Shown one piece after another: positions 1 through 9,094 of a stretch of 64,000 bases of DNA (positions within the stretch are counted from its first letter, which is position 1; every line of letters starts with the position of its first letter). The stretch covers positions 86,980-150,979 of the forward strand of contig JAGWXD010000002.1 in the NCBI GenBank assembly GCA_018970085.1, in the 5' to 3' direction. Below the pieces are notes generated by a model. That model had not been told where the DNA came from. It did not search any database and worked only from the letters and a program-made list of their open reading frames with translations. Both the position numbers and the translations under genes were made by a program. This stretch comes from Cyanobacteria bacterium REEB459. GTDB taxonomy: Bacteria; Cyanobacteriota; Cyanobacteriia; Phormidesmidales; Phormidesmidaceae.

Positions 1-652
1 TCAGCCAGCCCCCCAGGTAAAACAATTGACTGCGGCGATCGCGACTCAACCAGCTGGTGGAAAACCCCATGGCTACCATCATCGGCAGCGTCCCCAGGCC
101 AAAGGCCACCATCGTTAGAGCCCCGGTGCCTAATTGGGTGGTTTCAGCCGCCTTAATCTGGGCCGTGTACAGAAACCCACAGGGAATCAACCCCCACACC
201 AGCCCCAGGGGTAGGGGGGTCCACCATTGGGGGCGATCGCTAAACGTCTCCATGACTCGGTTGAGGCGCTGACCTAGGTGGGGTTGGGCCAGGGGGTGCA
301 ATAGGGGAAAGGGGGGCAGCCAGCCCGGGCTAATGTGGGTGAGCCCCACCCAGATCAGCAGGATACCCGTTAACCAGGCCATTCCCTGACGCAGGCCACT
401 ACCCAGACCCGCCATTTGCCCACCGGCCACCAGGACCGACCCGACTGCGCCAATGGCAGCCCCCACCAGGCCATAGCTAATTAAACGCCCTAAATTCAGC
501 AACAGATGAAACCGCAAACTAGACCAGAGGCTGGCTGATTCCCCCCTGGTAGCCTGCATCGCTAAGACCGCCGACAGCGGACCGCACATGCCCAGACAAT
601 GGCCAAAGCTACCTAAGAAGCCAAGGCTCACCATTAACCACAGATCAATCAT
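1..652 (-). CDS. TauE/SafE-like (DsbD_2-type) membrane protein, partial
   Basis: The frame is open from an ATG at 652 down to base 1, so the 3' end lies outside the window. The N-terminus carries GFLGSFGHCLGMCGPL, the hallmark of the small polytopic family annotated as sulfite exporter TauE/SafE or DsbD_2 (UreH-like), whose members are linked to metal or sulfur handling and often to copper oxidase maturation. At least five hydrophobic segments are visible, and a second Cys occurs in GLIPCGFLY. Its start overlaps the stop of the upstream TPR gene by 8 bases, which suggests one transcript and translational coupling. The substrate cannot be told from sequence. The family call is firm, the function is not. 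Confidence 0.75.
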   Translation of the reverse strand, partial: MIDLWLMVSLGFLGSFGHCLGMCGPLSAVLAMQATRGESASLWSSLRFHLLLNLGRLISYGLVGAAIGAVGSVLVAGGQMAGLGSGLRQGMAWLTGILLIWVGLTHISPGWLPPFPLLHPLAQPHLGQRLNRVMETFSDRPQWWTPLPLGLVWGLIPCGFLYTAQIKAAETTQLGTGALTMVAFGLGTLPMMVAMGFSTSWLSRDRRSQLFYLGGWL

Positions 653-1475
653 GGGGACTGGTCTGGAGGTGTAAAAACCGTTCCAGGGCGCTCACTAGCT
701 GAGGCGGCCAGCGCCGTCCCTGCCTGACCCAGGCCAGGTCTTTATAGCGCCCGTCTAGCCCCATCACCGCTACCCAGTTACTCTCCGCCTCACCGGGCAG
801 ACCAGCATTCCAGAGGGCCGCCGTTAGAGCCGCTCGGGCGTCGGCAAAGTTGGGGTAGCGCCGGGTCAGGTTGCGAAATTGGCGAATCGCCAGGGCTTTC
901 TCACCCAATTGGTACTGAGCCAGGCCAACATTAATACGGGCCAGGGCAAATTTAGGATTTAGGTCTACCGCCCTTTGGTAATCAGCCAGAGCAGCAGCCC
1001 AGTTCCCCTGGGCGCCCTGGGCATTGCCACGATTATTGTAGGCAGCAGAGTCATCAGGAGCCAACTCCAGTACCCGATTGTAATCGCCGATCGCCGCCGC
1101 CCACTGGCCCAGCCCCTCCCGGACAGCCCCTCGGTTGAGATAGGGGTCAGGCTGATCCGGAGCCAGGGCAATGGCGCGATCGTAGTCTTCCAGGGCCGCC
1201 TCTAAATGGTTCAGGCTAACCCGCACATTACCCCGGTTACTCCAGAGGGCTGGCTCCTCGGGTAGGTAGTCCAAGAGCTGACTCCAGTACTCCTCCGCCG
1301 CTTCAAATTCTCCTGCCTGGGTAGCGGCGAAGGCTTGCTGACGCAAACCTTGGATGGCCTGAAGAGGTGCCGATGGCTGACCAACCAGAGCCTCAGGGGC
1401 AGCGGCCAGAGCCAGACCGGCGACCCCAAACCAGCACATTAAACTACACCAGACAACCAATCCGGTCCTCAGCAT
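645..1475 (-). CDS. Exported TPR-repeat protein
   Basis: A 276-residue protein with an N-terminal hydrophobic stretch ending in LALAAAPEA, which looks like a Sec signal peptide cleaved near residue 25. The rest is a run of about five tetratricopeptide repeats (roughly residues 40-225) with the usual W/N-R-G-x-x and A-x-x-D-Y-x-x-A-x-x-x-P signature, for example in AIGDYNRVLELAPD. TPR arrays are protein-binding scaffolds, so it probably works in the periplasm or thylakoid lumen with an unknown partner. It is directly upstream of, and overlaps, the TauE/SafE-like gene, which makes that membrane protein its best candidate partner. No catalytic domain is seen. Confidence 0.8.
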   Translation of the reverse strand: MLRTGLVVWCSLMCWFGVAGLALAAAPEALVGQPSAPLQAIQGLRQQAFAATQAGEFEAAEEYWSQLLDYLPEEPALWSNRGNVRVSLNHLEAALEDYDRAIALAPDQPDPYLNRGAVREGLGQWAAAIGDYNRVLELAPDDSAAYNNRGNAQGAQGNWAAALADYQRAVDLNPKFALARINVGLAQYQLGEKALAIRQFRNLTRRYPNFADARAALTAALWNAGLPGEAESNWVAVMGLDGRYKDLAWVRQGRRWPPQLVSALERFLHLQTSPHD

Positions 1476-1729
1476 CAGAGAACTCCATCGTTACATAACT
1501 CACATAACTCCACTGGCACCTCTACAGGGTTTCAAAAGCGGGCGATTCTGCTTAGATCCTGCCACAAGTTGCCCGTCCAGGGCAGGGTAAGCAGGCATTC
1601 TGCCTGGTTTCGCCCCAATCAACCTAGGGATAGCCATCACTACGGGTGACGAATTTTGATGATTAGGATTTAATAGGGGAAAACCTCGATTCAATTGGGG
1701 CTAATGTCGGTTAACCCTCAGAGCATGCT

Positions 1730-2275
1730 ATGGCTAATCCTAATTTATCGCCAGAGGTGGTCTCAATTTTCAACCTATTGAGGGAATACAGCTTTGATCT
1801 CGACCACTATGCTGGCGAGGTGCTGATTAACCAGTGGATTCAGACCTTTGGTTACCGCTGGGTGAGTACGGCTGTCACCGAGGCTCTCTACCAGGGGCGC
1901 TATAAGATTATTTCCGTAGATCATATTCTGCACCTGTGGCAACGGCGAGGTCAGCCCATTCGTCATTTTAGCCGGGAGTTTGAATCGATTATCCTGGGTC
2001 AAACCCTGCTTGCTGTCTCCCCCTATGAGGAGACCGCCGCCGATGCCAGGGATAACTGCGCCGCCGAGATCATCCCACTGGCGGCCAGCAGCCTCCGGCA
2101 GCAGCAGCCATCCGCCCGCCAGGGCTCGATCCCAGATTTTCGTCCGGTCCTGCAAAACCTTACCCCCGCAGGGGTTAGCCCCAGAGAGGTAATTCCTCCC
2201 TTTGTACCGCTGATGCAGCCTTCAGGTCTGCATCAGCGCCTGAGTTCGGTGGTACAAGCCGTACTAGAAACCTAG
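1730..2275 (+). CDS. Conserved cyanobacterial protein of unknown function, 181 aa
   Basis: Starts at ATG 1730. The first 90 residues look like a folded, mostly helical domain (for example LLREYSFDLDHYAGEVLINQ and TEALYQGRYKIISVDHILH) rich in aromatic and charged residues. The remaining 90 are low-complexity and proline-rich, probably disordered. There is no signal peptide or membrane segment. I recognise the style of a cyanobacteria-restricted gene but cannot name a family. It lies 74 bases upstream of another unknown gene in the same direction, and the two may be co-transcribed. No function is proposed. Confidence 0.7.
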   Translation: MANPNLSPEVVSIFNLLREYSFDLDHYAGEVLINQWIQTFGYRWVSTAVTEALYQGRYKIISVDHILHLWQRRGQPIRHFSREFESIILGQTLLAVSPYEETAADARDNCAAEIIPLAASSLRQQQPSARQGSIPDFRPVLQNLTPAGVSPREVIPPFVPLMQPSGLHQRLSSVVQAVLET

Positions 2276-2349
2276 GTCAAGTCGGCCTACCAGGGATTGC
2301 TATTGAGAGCGCCAAAGCATACACTAAGGTAGTACTGACGAACTTATCT

Positions 2350-2826
2350 ATGGTTAGTTATACCCTGGCCCAGAGTCCTGAAGTCGTATTAGCAGTGCCC
2401 GGTAAAGATTCTCCTAAAACTCGGGAGAAAGCGATGGATCAACTCATGACAATGTTAGATCAAGGTAAACTGAAGACAACTCTGGCAGATGGCTTTAGTG
2501 CTCAACAACTGGTAGAGGTGCAGACCCCGGCTCCCTCTGAGGCAACGGCCCGACAGGAAGATGCGGTGGTACAGGCGATTCAAATTTTGCATCAGCTAGC
2601 TACCCTGAAGGTCAAGGTTCAAGATTCCCGCGACGAAGCCCTCAGGGTCAGAGCTCTGGTGGATTTGCTATTTAGCGATGAGCCCATCAGCGAAACCCAA
2701 CTGGGACAACTTAAGGACGGCTTTAAGGTGCTGAAGTCCTTTGCCCAAAGTAACCTGCGGTTTCGAGAGGCCCGCGACCAAGCGGAGACTGCTCGCCAAT
2801 TACTGGATGACGCCCTGGGCAGCTAA
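2350..2826 (+). CDS. Conserved cyanobacterial helical protein of unknown function, 158 aa
   Basis: Starts at ATG 2350. After a short N-terminal lead the chain is almost entirely predicted helix with many A, L, Q, E and R residues (for example ALRVRALVDLLFSDEPISE and FREARDQAETARQLLDDALG), suggesting a small coiled or helical bundle. There is no membrane segment and there are no cysteines. Its 3' end faces queA, only 15 bases away and on the other strand. The preceding unknown gene on the same strand may share its transcript. I do not recognise the family. Confidence 0.7.
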   Translation: MVSYTLAQSPEVVLAVPGKDSPKTREKAMDQLMTMLDQGKLKTTLADGFSAQQLVEVQTPAPSEATARQEDAVVQAIQILHQLATLKVKVQDSRDEALRVRALVDLLFSDEPISETQLGQLKDGFKVLKSFAQSNLRFREARDQAETARQLLDDALGS

Positions 2827-2841
2827 GGGGGTTGGGCTTCA

Positions 2842-3954
2842 TTAGACCCCGTCGACTTGAGGCTCAGCCTCCGGCGGTGGGGCAGTGGCTTCGGGTAAAA
2901 TTACCATGGCATCGCCAAAGGAATAAAATCGATAGCCTGCCTGAATTGCCTGATCGTAGAGCTGAAGCAGCCGCTCTCGGCCAATCAGGGCACTCACCAG
3001 CATTAGCAAACTGGAGCCAGGCAGGTGAAAGTTGGTAATCAAGCCATCAATCACCCGAAACCCATAGCCAGGGTAAATAAAGAGATCGGTCTTACCCTGC
3101 CAGGCCCCTAATTCACCCCCTTGGGCAGCTGCCTCTAGGGCCCGTACAACCGTCGTACCCACAGCAATTACCCGGTTTCCCCTGGCTTTGGTGGCCCTGA
3201 TCTGTTCCACGGTACTGGCTGGCACATCAATCCACTCGCCGTGCATGGCGTGGTCCAAAATATTATCGGTCTCTACCGGGCGAAAGGTGCCAACCCCAAC
3301 ATGGAGGGTAATCAGGCACCGCCCGATACCTTGAGCCGCCAATTGCTCAAACAGGCGATCGGTAAAGTGGAGTCCCGCCGTAGGAGCAGCTACCGCCCCT
3401 GGCAATTCGGCATAAATTGTCTGGTACTGGTCTGGAGTCGTCCGTCCTGCCTCAATATAGGGTGGGAGGGGTACCTCACCTAGATGGTTGAGCAGGTCCT
3501 CGAGAGACCTGCTCTGAGTAGGTTCGAACTCCAGAATGCGGCCGTTAGTCTCGGTATCGGTGGCGATCACCCGAGCGGTTAACTCTGGGGTAGGAGACTG
3601 CTGGCCGAAATAAATCGTTGCCCCAGGTTGGAGTTTTCGTCCTGGGCGCACCAGGGCTAGCCATTGGTGACTTGATCTTTCCTCTAGTAGGAGGACTTCG
3701 ACCCGCGCCCCTCCAGCTTTGCGTCCCCGCAATCGGGCGGGAATCACCCGGGTATTATTCAGCACCAGCAGGTCCCCTGGCTTGAGCCACTGCGGTAAGT
3801 CACGAAAGTAGCTATGGTGATGACTCTGGCTAGAATTAATCACCAGTAACCGAGAAGCATCCCGAGGGCTAACGGGAAACTGGGCAATCTGTTGGGGCGG
3901 CAAACAGTAGTCATAGGCTGATAAAGAATAGTCTGGGGCAGAGCGATCAACCAT
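2842..3954 (-). CDS. queA: S-adenosylmethionine:tRNA ribosyltransferase-isomerase (QueA)
   Basis: QueA moves the ribosyl part of S-adenosylmethionine onto 7-aminomethyl-7-deazaguanine in tRNA, forming epoxyqueuosine in the wobble position of His, Asn, Asp and Tyr tRNAs. The 370-residue length is typical. Family motifs are plain: [20 protein letters not shown] near the start, [16 protein letters not shown], the block [16 protein letters not shown], and [20 protein letters not shown] near the end. The ATG at 3954 gives the expected N-terminus. It is convergent with the small unknown gene ending at 2826. Other queuosine genes are not in the window. Confidence 0.95.
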   Translation of the reverse strand: MVDRSAPDYSLSAYDYCLPPQQIAQFPVSPRDASRLLVINSSQSHHHSYFRDLPQWLKPGDLLVLNNTRVIPARLRGRKAGGARVEVLLLEERSSHQWLALVRPGRKLQPGATIYFGQQSPTPELTARVIATDTETNGRILEFEPTQSRSLEDLLNHLGEVPLPPYIEAGRTTPDQYQTIYAELPGAVAAPTAGLHFTDRLFEQLAAQGIGRCLITLHVGVGTFRPVETDNILDHAMHGEWIDVPASTVEQIRATKARGNRVIAVGTTVVRALEAAAQGGELGAWQGKTDLFIYPGYGFRVIDGLITNFHLPGSSLLMLVSALIGRERLLQLYDQAIQAGYRFYSFGDAMVILPEATAPPPEAEPQVDGV

Positions 3955-4301
3955 GGGCTAGAACCAATTCAAATGTCTGAAACTTGCCTAAGCTCAATTT
4001 AAAGTAACTCAGGTCTTAGCGGCCAAGGTTAGCCAGAGATCGAACAGACTTGACTTGCCAGATTAGGTCTTAAGGTGAGCTATTGATCTCAAGCATGGAC
4101 TATCAACTAGGCGCAGAGACCCCAGCCCCTTTAGGGTTGAGCGATCAACTCTGGCCTCAGGGTTCTGGCTCCAATTCCACTGAACAGAACAGTCACCAGA
4201 TTGGGGAGATACACCCAGGCGGAGTCGGGGGATATACCCCTAAGCAGGGCCCCCGACAAATATGACAATAGAGGATATAGTGACTGATTCTAAGGTTCAC
4301 G
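3955..4301. other. Intergenic region between queA and a divergent unknown gene
   Basis: These 347 bases separate two divergently transcribed genes, so they should hold both promoters. A 60-codon open frame (4083-4265) exists on the plus strand, but its composition and its lack of recognisable features make it unlikely to be a gene. I see no strong hairpin or tRNA-like sequence. Confidence 0.5.
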
Positions 4302-4688
4302 ATGGAATATACCTACTATCTGGCTAACGCCAGCTTAACCCTTCGCATTGTCGAACATCTGCTAGCCTGCCCTCACCTTCCCCTGGAGTTTATGACCGTT
4401 ATTCACCAAATTGACGGTTGGGTGATTCGCGTTAAGCTGGAAGCCATAGCTGAAGCAGTCAGGGAAGACCTGCGAGCTTACCTGAATGAACTGGGAGTTG
4501 CCTACGATCCGGGTATGCGGGTGCGAACAGCGCTTTGGGCTCTAGAAATTGGCCAGGCTCCAGTGGATGTGATGCGCCATTACCAGGTGGCCATTGTGTC
4601 CCACGGTAAGCCAGATCGCGAAGATATTGAAGCGTTTCGTCGTCAGTTTGTGTTGGGGTTGGGCTACTGCCCCGAAACCCTGGCCTAA
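4302..4688 (+). CDS. Conserved protein of unknown function, 128 aa
   Basis: Starts at ATG 4302. It is a compact alpha/beta-looking soluble protein with no signal peptide or membrane segment. Notable stretches are LRIVEHLLACPHLPLEFMTV and the C-terminal HYQVAIVSHGKPDREDIEAF. There are two cysteines (in LLACPH and GYCPE). The family is not recognised and no function is proposed. It is followed by a small hairpin-like sequence (about 4685-4710) and then by cysE on the opposite strand. Confidence 0.65.
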   Translation: MEYTYYLANASLTLRIVEHLLACPHLPLEFMTVIHQIDGWVIRVKLEAIAEAVREDLRAYLNELGVAYDPGMRVRTALWALEIGQAPVDVMRHYQVAIVSHGKPDREDIEAFRRQFVLGLGYCPETLA

Positions 4689-4721
4689 GACCGGTCCTGG
4701 GCCGGTTAGCCCGGAGTTAGA

Positions 4722-5444
4722 TTAAATGCCTGCCCCATCCAGAAATTGCTCAATGGTAAAGTCGGCCAATCGGTGATGGTTAAATCGCTCTGGACGTAGA
4801 GACTGAGGCTGTTCTTGGGCCAATCCCCTAACCTCCTGTTCCAGTGCCTCTATGCGATCCACAAGCAGGCGAATCACCTGCGCCTCAGAATCAGGCAACC
4901 GTCCGTGCTCTAGAGGTTCCGGGCGATCGCCAGCCGGATAGACGATGCGTCCAGGAATACCCACCACCGTACAGTTAGAGGGCACCTCCCGCAGCACCAC
5001 CGAGCCAGCCCCAATTCTGACGTTATGACCAATCTGAATATTGCCCAAGACCTTGGCTCCGGCCCCTACCACCACGTTATCACCCAGGGTAGGATGGCGC
5101 TTACCGACCTCTTTGCCGGTTCCCCCCAGGGTAACGCCCTGGTAAATCAAAGCATAGTCACCGATGATTGCAGTTTCTCCAATGACGACCCCCATACCGT
5201 GGTCAATAAAAACACCGCGACCGATGGTAGCCCCAGGATGAATTTCAATGCCGGTGAAAAAACGGGCCAGATGGGATAACAACCGGGGCACCACAGGCAG
5301 CCCCAAATGCCAGAGCCAGTGGCTAAATCGATGGATGACCAGGGCATGGAAGCCAGGGTAGCAGGTTAATACCTCTAACCAGTTGCGGGCAGCAGGATCC
5401 CGCTCGAAAACAATCCTAAAGTCAGTGACCAGGGTTGTAAACAC
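4722..5444 (-). CDS. cysE: Serine O-acetyltransferase
   Basis: CysE acetylates L-serine with acetyl-CoA to give O-acetylserine, the first step of cysteine synthesis. The N-terminal helical part contains [20 protein letters not shown], the dimer/trimer region of the family. The left-handed beta-helix follows (about residues 65-170), with hexapeptide repeats such as [13 protein letters not shown] and [20 protein letters not shown]; the conserved His-Asp pairs are present. The start is a GTG at 5444, chosen because [17 protein letters not shown] aligns with the family N-terminus. The 240-residue length is typical of the short bacterial form with a charged C-terminal tail, usually the site of cysteine feedback and cysteine synthase binding. 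Confidence 0.93.
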   Translation of the reverse strand: MFTTLVTDFRIVFERDPAARNWLEVLTCYPGFHALVIHRFSHWLWHLGLPVVPRLLSHLARFFTGIEIHPGATIGRGVFIDHGMGVVIGETAIIGDYALIYQGVTLGGTGKEVGKRHPTLGDNVVVGAGAKVLGNIQIGHNVRIGAGSVVLREVPSNCTVVGIPGRIVYPAGDRPEPLEHGRLPDSEAQVIRLLVDRIEALEQEVRGLAQEQPQSLRPERFNHHRLADFTIEQFLDGAGI

Positions 5445-5513
5445 TACGTCTGATGAAAAAGTTGAAAATTATTCTTATCCTAGCGTGAGACCAGCGCCAT
5501 CGGGAGAATAGAA

Positions 5514-5915
5514 TTATGGATTAGGGCTACCATAGAGCTCTGGCACTGGGGCAGCTGAGGGTAAAGCTGCCTGAGCATCGTGGGTTTGAATATAGCCAGT
5601 GTAGTAAGCTCCCGATTCGATTTGAATAGAACCAGCCACCACATCGCCCTCAATGCGAGCCGTAGGGCCCAGGCTGATCTTGTCGACCACCGATATTTTG
5701 TCAGCCTTGAGAGTGCCCTGCACGATTAGGTTTTGGGCTTTGACCTCGGCTCCTTCCACCACACCGGTAGCAGAAATCTCCAGATCGCCTTCTACCTCAA
5801 CTGAGCCGTAGACCATACCGTCTACCCGCACCATACCTTTTGCCAGGAGTGATCCGGAAAGCTCTGTTTTTTGACCTAAATAGGTCAATAGGGGGGTTGA
5901 TTTGGGTCGAAACAT
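5514..5915 (-). CDS. Bactofilin-family cytoskeletal protein
   Basis: A 133-residue polymer-forming cytoskeletal protein (bactofilin). The core, about residues 15-115, is a run of short beta repeats typical of this right-handed beta-helix family: GSLLAKGMVRVDGMVYGSVE, then GDLEISATGVVEGAEVKAQN. Bactofilins form non-nucleotide-dependent filaments that place cell-wall or shape proteins. The tails are short and proline-rich. The ATG at 5915 gives MFRPKSTP. It sits alone between cysE and a 500-base AT-rich gap; no M23 peptidase is directly next to it, although one lies at 9.1 kb. Confidence 0.88.
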   Translation of the reverse strand: MFRPKSTPLLTYLGQKTELSGSLLAKGMVRVDGMVYGSVEVEGDLEISATGVVEGAEVKAQNLIVQGTLKADKISVVDKISLGPTARIEGDVVAGSIQIESGAYYTGYIQTHDAQAALPSAAPVPELYGSPNP

Positions 5916-6071
5916 AGATCACCAGGATGACGACAGGGACACAAACTGCTGGTGCCGTTGGCTAGGCCGAAAAACCAATGTAAGGTTTTTGGGCCCGGGG
6001 TGGGCGCCTTTTAGATCTATCCTTGAATCATGCCAGACCAAGCCCTATATCGGTCAGCCCCAGGCGGCCAC

Positions 6072-6091
6072 GGCGATAGTAGGCGATAGTA
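6072..6091. repeat. Tandem 10-bp duplication
   Basis: GGCGATAGTA occurs twice in direct succession (6072-6081 and 6082-6091), without mismatches, in the intergenic region upstream of the OCP-like gene. It could be replication slippage or a paired protein-binding site. Confidence 0.7.
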
Positions 6092-6128
6092 ACTGAGGGC
6101 TTATAACTTGAGTCACTGGCGGCTGACT

Positions 6129-6154
6129 ACAGAAGTTGCAAACAGAAGTTGCAA
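6129..6154. repeat. Tandem 13-bp duplication
   Basis: ACAGAAGTTGCAA occurs twice head to tail (6129-6141 and 6142-6154), perfectly matched, about 270 bases upstream of the OCP-like start. The 13-base period exceeds one helical turn. It may be a paired operator or a simple slippage product. Confidence 0.7.
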
Positions 6155-6419
6155 AAACTTTTAATAGCATACCCCATCAGCAAATCCTAAGAAACCTTGA
6201 AGATTTTCTATCTCCTTTAAAAAATCAGGGATCAATATAAAAGGACAAAAAACACTCTGAATATTAGAGTTTTAGATTATTGAGTCGATTTTTGAGATCT
6301 ATAAGGCTATCACTAATCCCTTCTCTAGGGTAAGGGAGGAAGACCTTTTAGCTCAGGAAATTCGCCACTGCCAGAGCTGCCTCTGTAGTGTATTACCCCT
6401 TCCCGCGAGGACTCTTGCC

Positions 6420-6881
6420 ATGGTTACTGTGACTGCCTGTACTTCCCTTCAAGCTGACCTGGCTGCCTTTCAAGCTAGCGATGTTGATGCTCGCTTAAAC
6501 ATCATCTGGCAGGCTCATCAGGGGGTGGGGCAGGCCCTGGCAGCGAGTTTGCCCGTAGCCCTTTTTTCCCAGTCTGCCCAACTGCTATTCCGGCAGTTCA
6601 GTCAGATCCGCCAAGATGATCAGCGGGCGGTTTTACGAGATATTCTAGCCGGGGCCGACACCCGCTTTACCCAGGCCTATAGAAGGCTTAATATCAATAC
6701 AAAGTTGGTCTTTTGGCACCGGCTCTTGGCAAGTCAACCATTACATTTCTGGTGTGGCTGCGGTGGTTTAAACCCTGACTACATAGCTCTGCTGATCCGT
6801 TTGCAGCGGATGGATCTACAGGAACAACTGAATTTTTTGCGGCAGGCCCTGGCTTCAGCGGCGCCGCGATTGCCTGGTTGA
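6420..6881 (+). CDS. Stand-alone OCP N-terminal-like carotenoid-binding domain (HCP-like)
   Basis: This 153-residue protein matches the all-helical N-terminal domain of the orange carotenoid protein and lacks the C-terminal NTF2-like domain. Recalled against Synechocystis OCP, the stretch from Trp30 to Trp99 aligns without a gap to Trp41-Trp110 of OCP. Both are 69 residues apart and share the ADT...Y pattern and the NTKLVFW block (NIKLGFW in OCP). Trp41 and Trp110 hold the carotenoid ring in OCP, and both are kept. OCP Tyr44 and Tyr111 are both His here (His33, His100). Helical carotenoid proteins of this type quench singlet oxygen or phycobilisome energy. The tail has an odd FWCGCGG cysteine motif. 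Start at ATG 6420. A diverged member with another ligand cannot be excluded. Confidence 0.8.
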   Translation: MVTVTACTSLQADLAAFQASDVDARLNIIWQAHQGVGQALAASLPVALFSQSAQLLFRQFSQIRQDDQRAVLRDILAGADTRFTQAYRRLNINTKLVFWHRLLASQPLHFWCGCGGLNPDYIALLIRLQRMDLQEQLNFLRQALASAAPRLPG

Positions 6882-6949
6882 CCACTTCGGGTATTGGCGG
6901 CTGAGTTTAATTACAATTCAGGGATCTACCTTGTCTATATGTCTAGTTT

Positions 6950-7933
6950 ATGTGCCTAATTTATGTCGATCACCTGACCAAGCGCTATCAAGTGGCGACC
7001 AAGGCCAGTGGTCTGGGGGGTACCGTTAAACACTTCCTCAATCGCCAGTATCGTAATATCGAGGCGGTACGGAACGTTTCTTTTCAGATTAATAAGGGGG
7101 AAGTGGTGGGTTTTCTAGGACCCAATGGAGCTGGCAAAACCACCACTTTGAAAATGTTGACCGGTCTGGTTCATCCTTCTGCTGGTATTGCCAGGGTAGG
7201 TGAGCACATTCCCTTTCAACGGCAGACCGCCTTTCTCCAAACCATCACCCTGGTGATGGGGCAAAAGCAACAACTCTTATGGGATTTACCCGCCCTTGAC
7301 TCCCTCCGGATTAATGCCGCTATCTACGGGTTATCCGACCAGGTTTTTCGCCAGCGGGTAGGGGAATTAACAGAGATGTTAGCGTTGCAGGGAAAGCTAA
7401 CCCAACCGGTGCGTAAACTCTCTTTGGGAGAGCGGATGAAGGCGGAAATGATGGCGGCTCTGCTGCATCGTCCCCAGGTACTATTTCTAGATGAACCCAC
7501 CCTGGGTTTAGACGTAAACGCCCAGGTGGCGGTCCGTAATTTTTTACGAGACTATAACCAGCGCTACCAGGCGACAATTTTGCTCACCAGTCATTACATG
7601 GCAGACATTACGGCCCTTTGTCAGCGGGTTTTGCTGATCCACCAGGGGCAGCTGATCTACGATGGCAATCTAGAGCAACTGCTGGGTCGGTTTGCTCCCT
7701 ATCGGCAGGTGACTGTGGAACTAACCAGCATAGCTCAGCCCCAGGCGTTAGCTTCCTACGGCGAATTAGAGACCCTAGAGGGGTGTACGGCTAGTTTAAT
7801 TGTGCGGCGTGACCAGCTCACCCAGACCGTTAGTCGCCTGTTGGCAGATTTTGACATCCAGGATTTAACCGTCACCGATCCACCGGTCGAGGAAGTTATT
7901 GGTCGGGTCTTTCAAGCCGGAAGTGTGGATTAA
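6950..7933 (+). CDS. ABC-2 type transporter ATP-binding protein
   Basis: A 327-residue ABC ATPase. Walker A is [12 protein letters not shown], the signature is the variant [10 protein letters not shown], and Walker B with the following acid is [12 protein letters not shown], followed by the His switch in LLTSHYM. The N-terminal insert before the Walker A motif ([17 protein letters not shown]) and the C-terminal regulatory region are typical of the drug/polysaccharide-exporting NatA-like group that pairs with ABC-2 permeases. No permease gene is adjacent: upstream is the OCP-like gene and downstream is convergent aroC. The partner must be elsewhere. The stop codon shares bases with the aroC stop (7930-7933). 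Confidence 0.88.
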   Translation: MCLIYVDHLTKRYQVATKASGLGGTVKHFLNRQYRNIEAVRNVSFQINKGEVVGFLGPNGAGKTTTLKMLTGLVHPSAGIARVGEHIPFQRQTAFLQTITLVMGQKQQLLWDLPALDSLRINAAIYGLSDQVFRQRVGELTEMLALQGKLTQPVRKLSLGERMKAEMMAALLHRPQVLFLDEPTLGLDVNAQVAVRNFLRDYNQRYQATILLTSHYMADITALCQRVLLIHQGQLIYDGNLEQLLGRFAPYRQVTVELTSIAQPQALASYGELETLEGCTASLIVRRDQLTQTVSRLLADFDIQDLTVTDPPVEEVIGRVFQAGSVD

Positions 7934-9042
7934 CCTGGTTCACCAGCTTCTAGGGGGAGCAGTTCACATTGGCCGTGGTGACGTAATAGATGGTCGCAGA
8001 GCACTAGGGCCGCCATCGCTTCTACCATCGGTACGGCCCGGGGTAAAACACAGGGATCATGGCGACCCTTGGCTGCTAGTACTGTGGCCGACCCGGTGGT
8101 GGTCACCGTATTTTGAGCTTTACGAATGGTGGCAGTGGGCTTAAATGCCACCCGCATAATAATGTTTTCACCGTTGCTAATGCCGCCCTGGGTGCCCCCT
8201 GATCGGTTGGTGTGAGTTCGCAGTCTACCTTCGGCATCGGTGTAAAACTCGTCGTTGTGTTGACTACCGGTGAGCAGGGTGCCAGCGAAGCCAGACCCGA
8301 TTTCAAAACCTTTGCTAGCTGGTAAAGATAGCATTCCCTTGGCCAGATCGGCTTCGAGTTTGTCGAACACAGGGCTACCCAGCCCTATAGGTACCTGGCG
8401 AGCCACACACTCGACTACCCCGCCAATGGAGTCTCCCTGGTCTCGAATGGCCTCGATCCGGTCGATCATGCGCTGGGCTACCTCCCCATCGGGACAACGC
8501 ACAATCGTACTTTCTACCTGGGCTAAACTAACCGTATCCGGATCAATGCTGGCTTCAATATTCTGAATACGCTTGACGTAGCCAATAATCTCTACTCCAG
8601 CCACCTGCCGCAAAATCTTTTTAGCGATCGCCCCGGCGGCAACTCGACCAATGGTTTCTCGGGCTGAAGATCGCCCACCCCCCTGATAGTTGCGAATGCC
8701 ATATTTGGCATCATAGGTGGCATCGGCATGGGACGGACGATAGGCAGTTGCGATTTCGCTGTAGTCCTGGGGACGGGTATCTTGATTTGGCACCAGCAGA
8801 GCAATGGGGGTACCCAGGGTTTGCCCCTGAAAGACCCCTGAGAGGATCTGGCAACGGTCTTGTTCTTGGCGCGGAGTAGTAATCTGACTCTGGCCGGGAC
8901 GGCGGCGGTCCAGGTCGGCTTGAATCTCGTCGACGCTCAAGGGTAGCCGGGGAGGGCACCCATCTACCACAACCCCTACGGCTCCCCCATGGGACTCGCC
9001 AAAGGTGGTAATCCGAAACAAATGCCCAAAGGTATTACCCAT
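7930..9042 (-). CDS. aroC: Chorismate synthase
   Basis: Chorismate synthase removes phosphate from 5-enolpyruvylshikimate-3-phosphate to give chorismate, the last shared step of the aromatic pathway, and needs reduced FMN. Family motifs are intact: [18 protein letters not shown] at the N-terminus, [35 protein letters not shown], and [14 protein letters not shown] near residue 285. Length 370 residues, as expected, and the ATG at 9042 fits. The 3' end overlaps the convergent ABC ATPase gene by 4 bases, so no space is left for an intervening terminator. Confidence 0.97.
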   Translation of the reverse strand: MGNTFGHLFRITTFGESHGGAVGVVVDGCPPRLPLSVDEIQADLDRRRPGQSQITTPRQEQDRCQILSGVFQGQTLGTPIALLVPNQDTRPQDYSEIATAYRPSHADATYDAKYGIRNYQGGGRSSARETIGRVAAGAIAKKILRQVAGVEIIGYVKRIQNIEASIDPDTVSLAQVESTIVRCPDGEVAQRMIDRIEAIRDQGDSIGGVVECVARQVPIGLGSPVFDKLEADLAKGMLSLPASKGFEIGSGFAGTLLTGSQHNDEFYTDAEGRLRTHTNRSGGTQGGISNGENIIMRVAFKPTATIRKAQNTVTTTGSATVLAAKGRHDPCVLPRAVPMVEAMAALVLCDHLLRHHGQCELLPLEAGEPG

Positions 9043-9094
9043 AAACCAGCGCTGTCAGACTAACGGTTTACCGATCCTACCCCTTCTGCCCCCC

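Larger units (their letters stand above)
5916..6419. other. Long AT-rich intergenic region upstream of the OCP-like gene
   Basis: These 504 bases lie between the bactofilin gene and the OCP-like gene, which diverge. The right half (about 6100-6340) is clearly AT-richer than the surrounding coding DNA, with A and T runs. Two short tandem duplications sit in it (6072-6091 and 6129-6154). It must contain the promoters of both flanking genes. No open frame or RNA gene is convincing here. Confidence 0.55.

Noticed and set aside
3521..3545. tRNA T-loop-like GGTTCGAAC sequence
   Set aside because: It lies inside queA, and no acceptor or anticodon stems can be formed around it.
4083..4265. 60-codon plus-strand frame in the queA-4302 gap
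   Set aside because: The Gly/Gln/Ser-rich sequence has no fold-like pattern or ribosome site; treated as noncoding.
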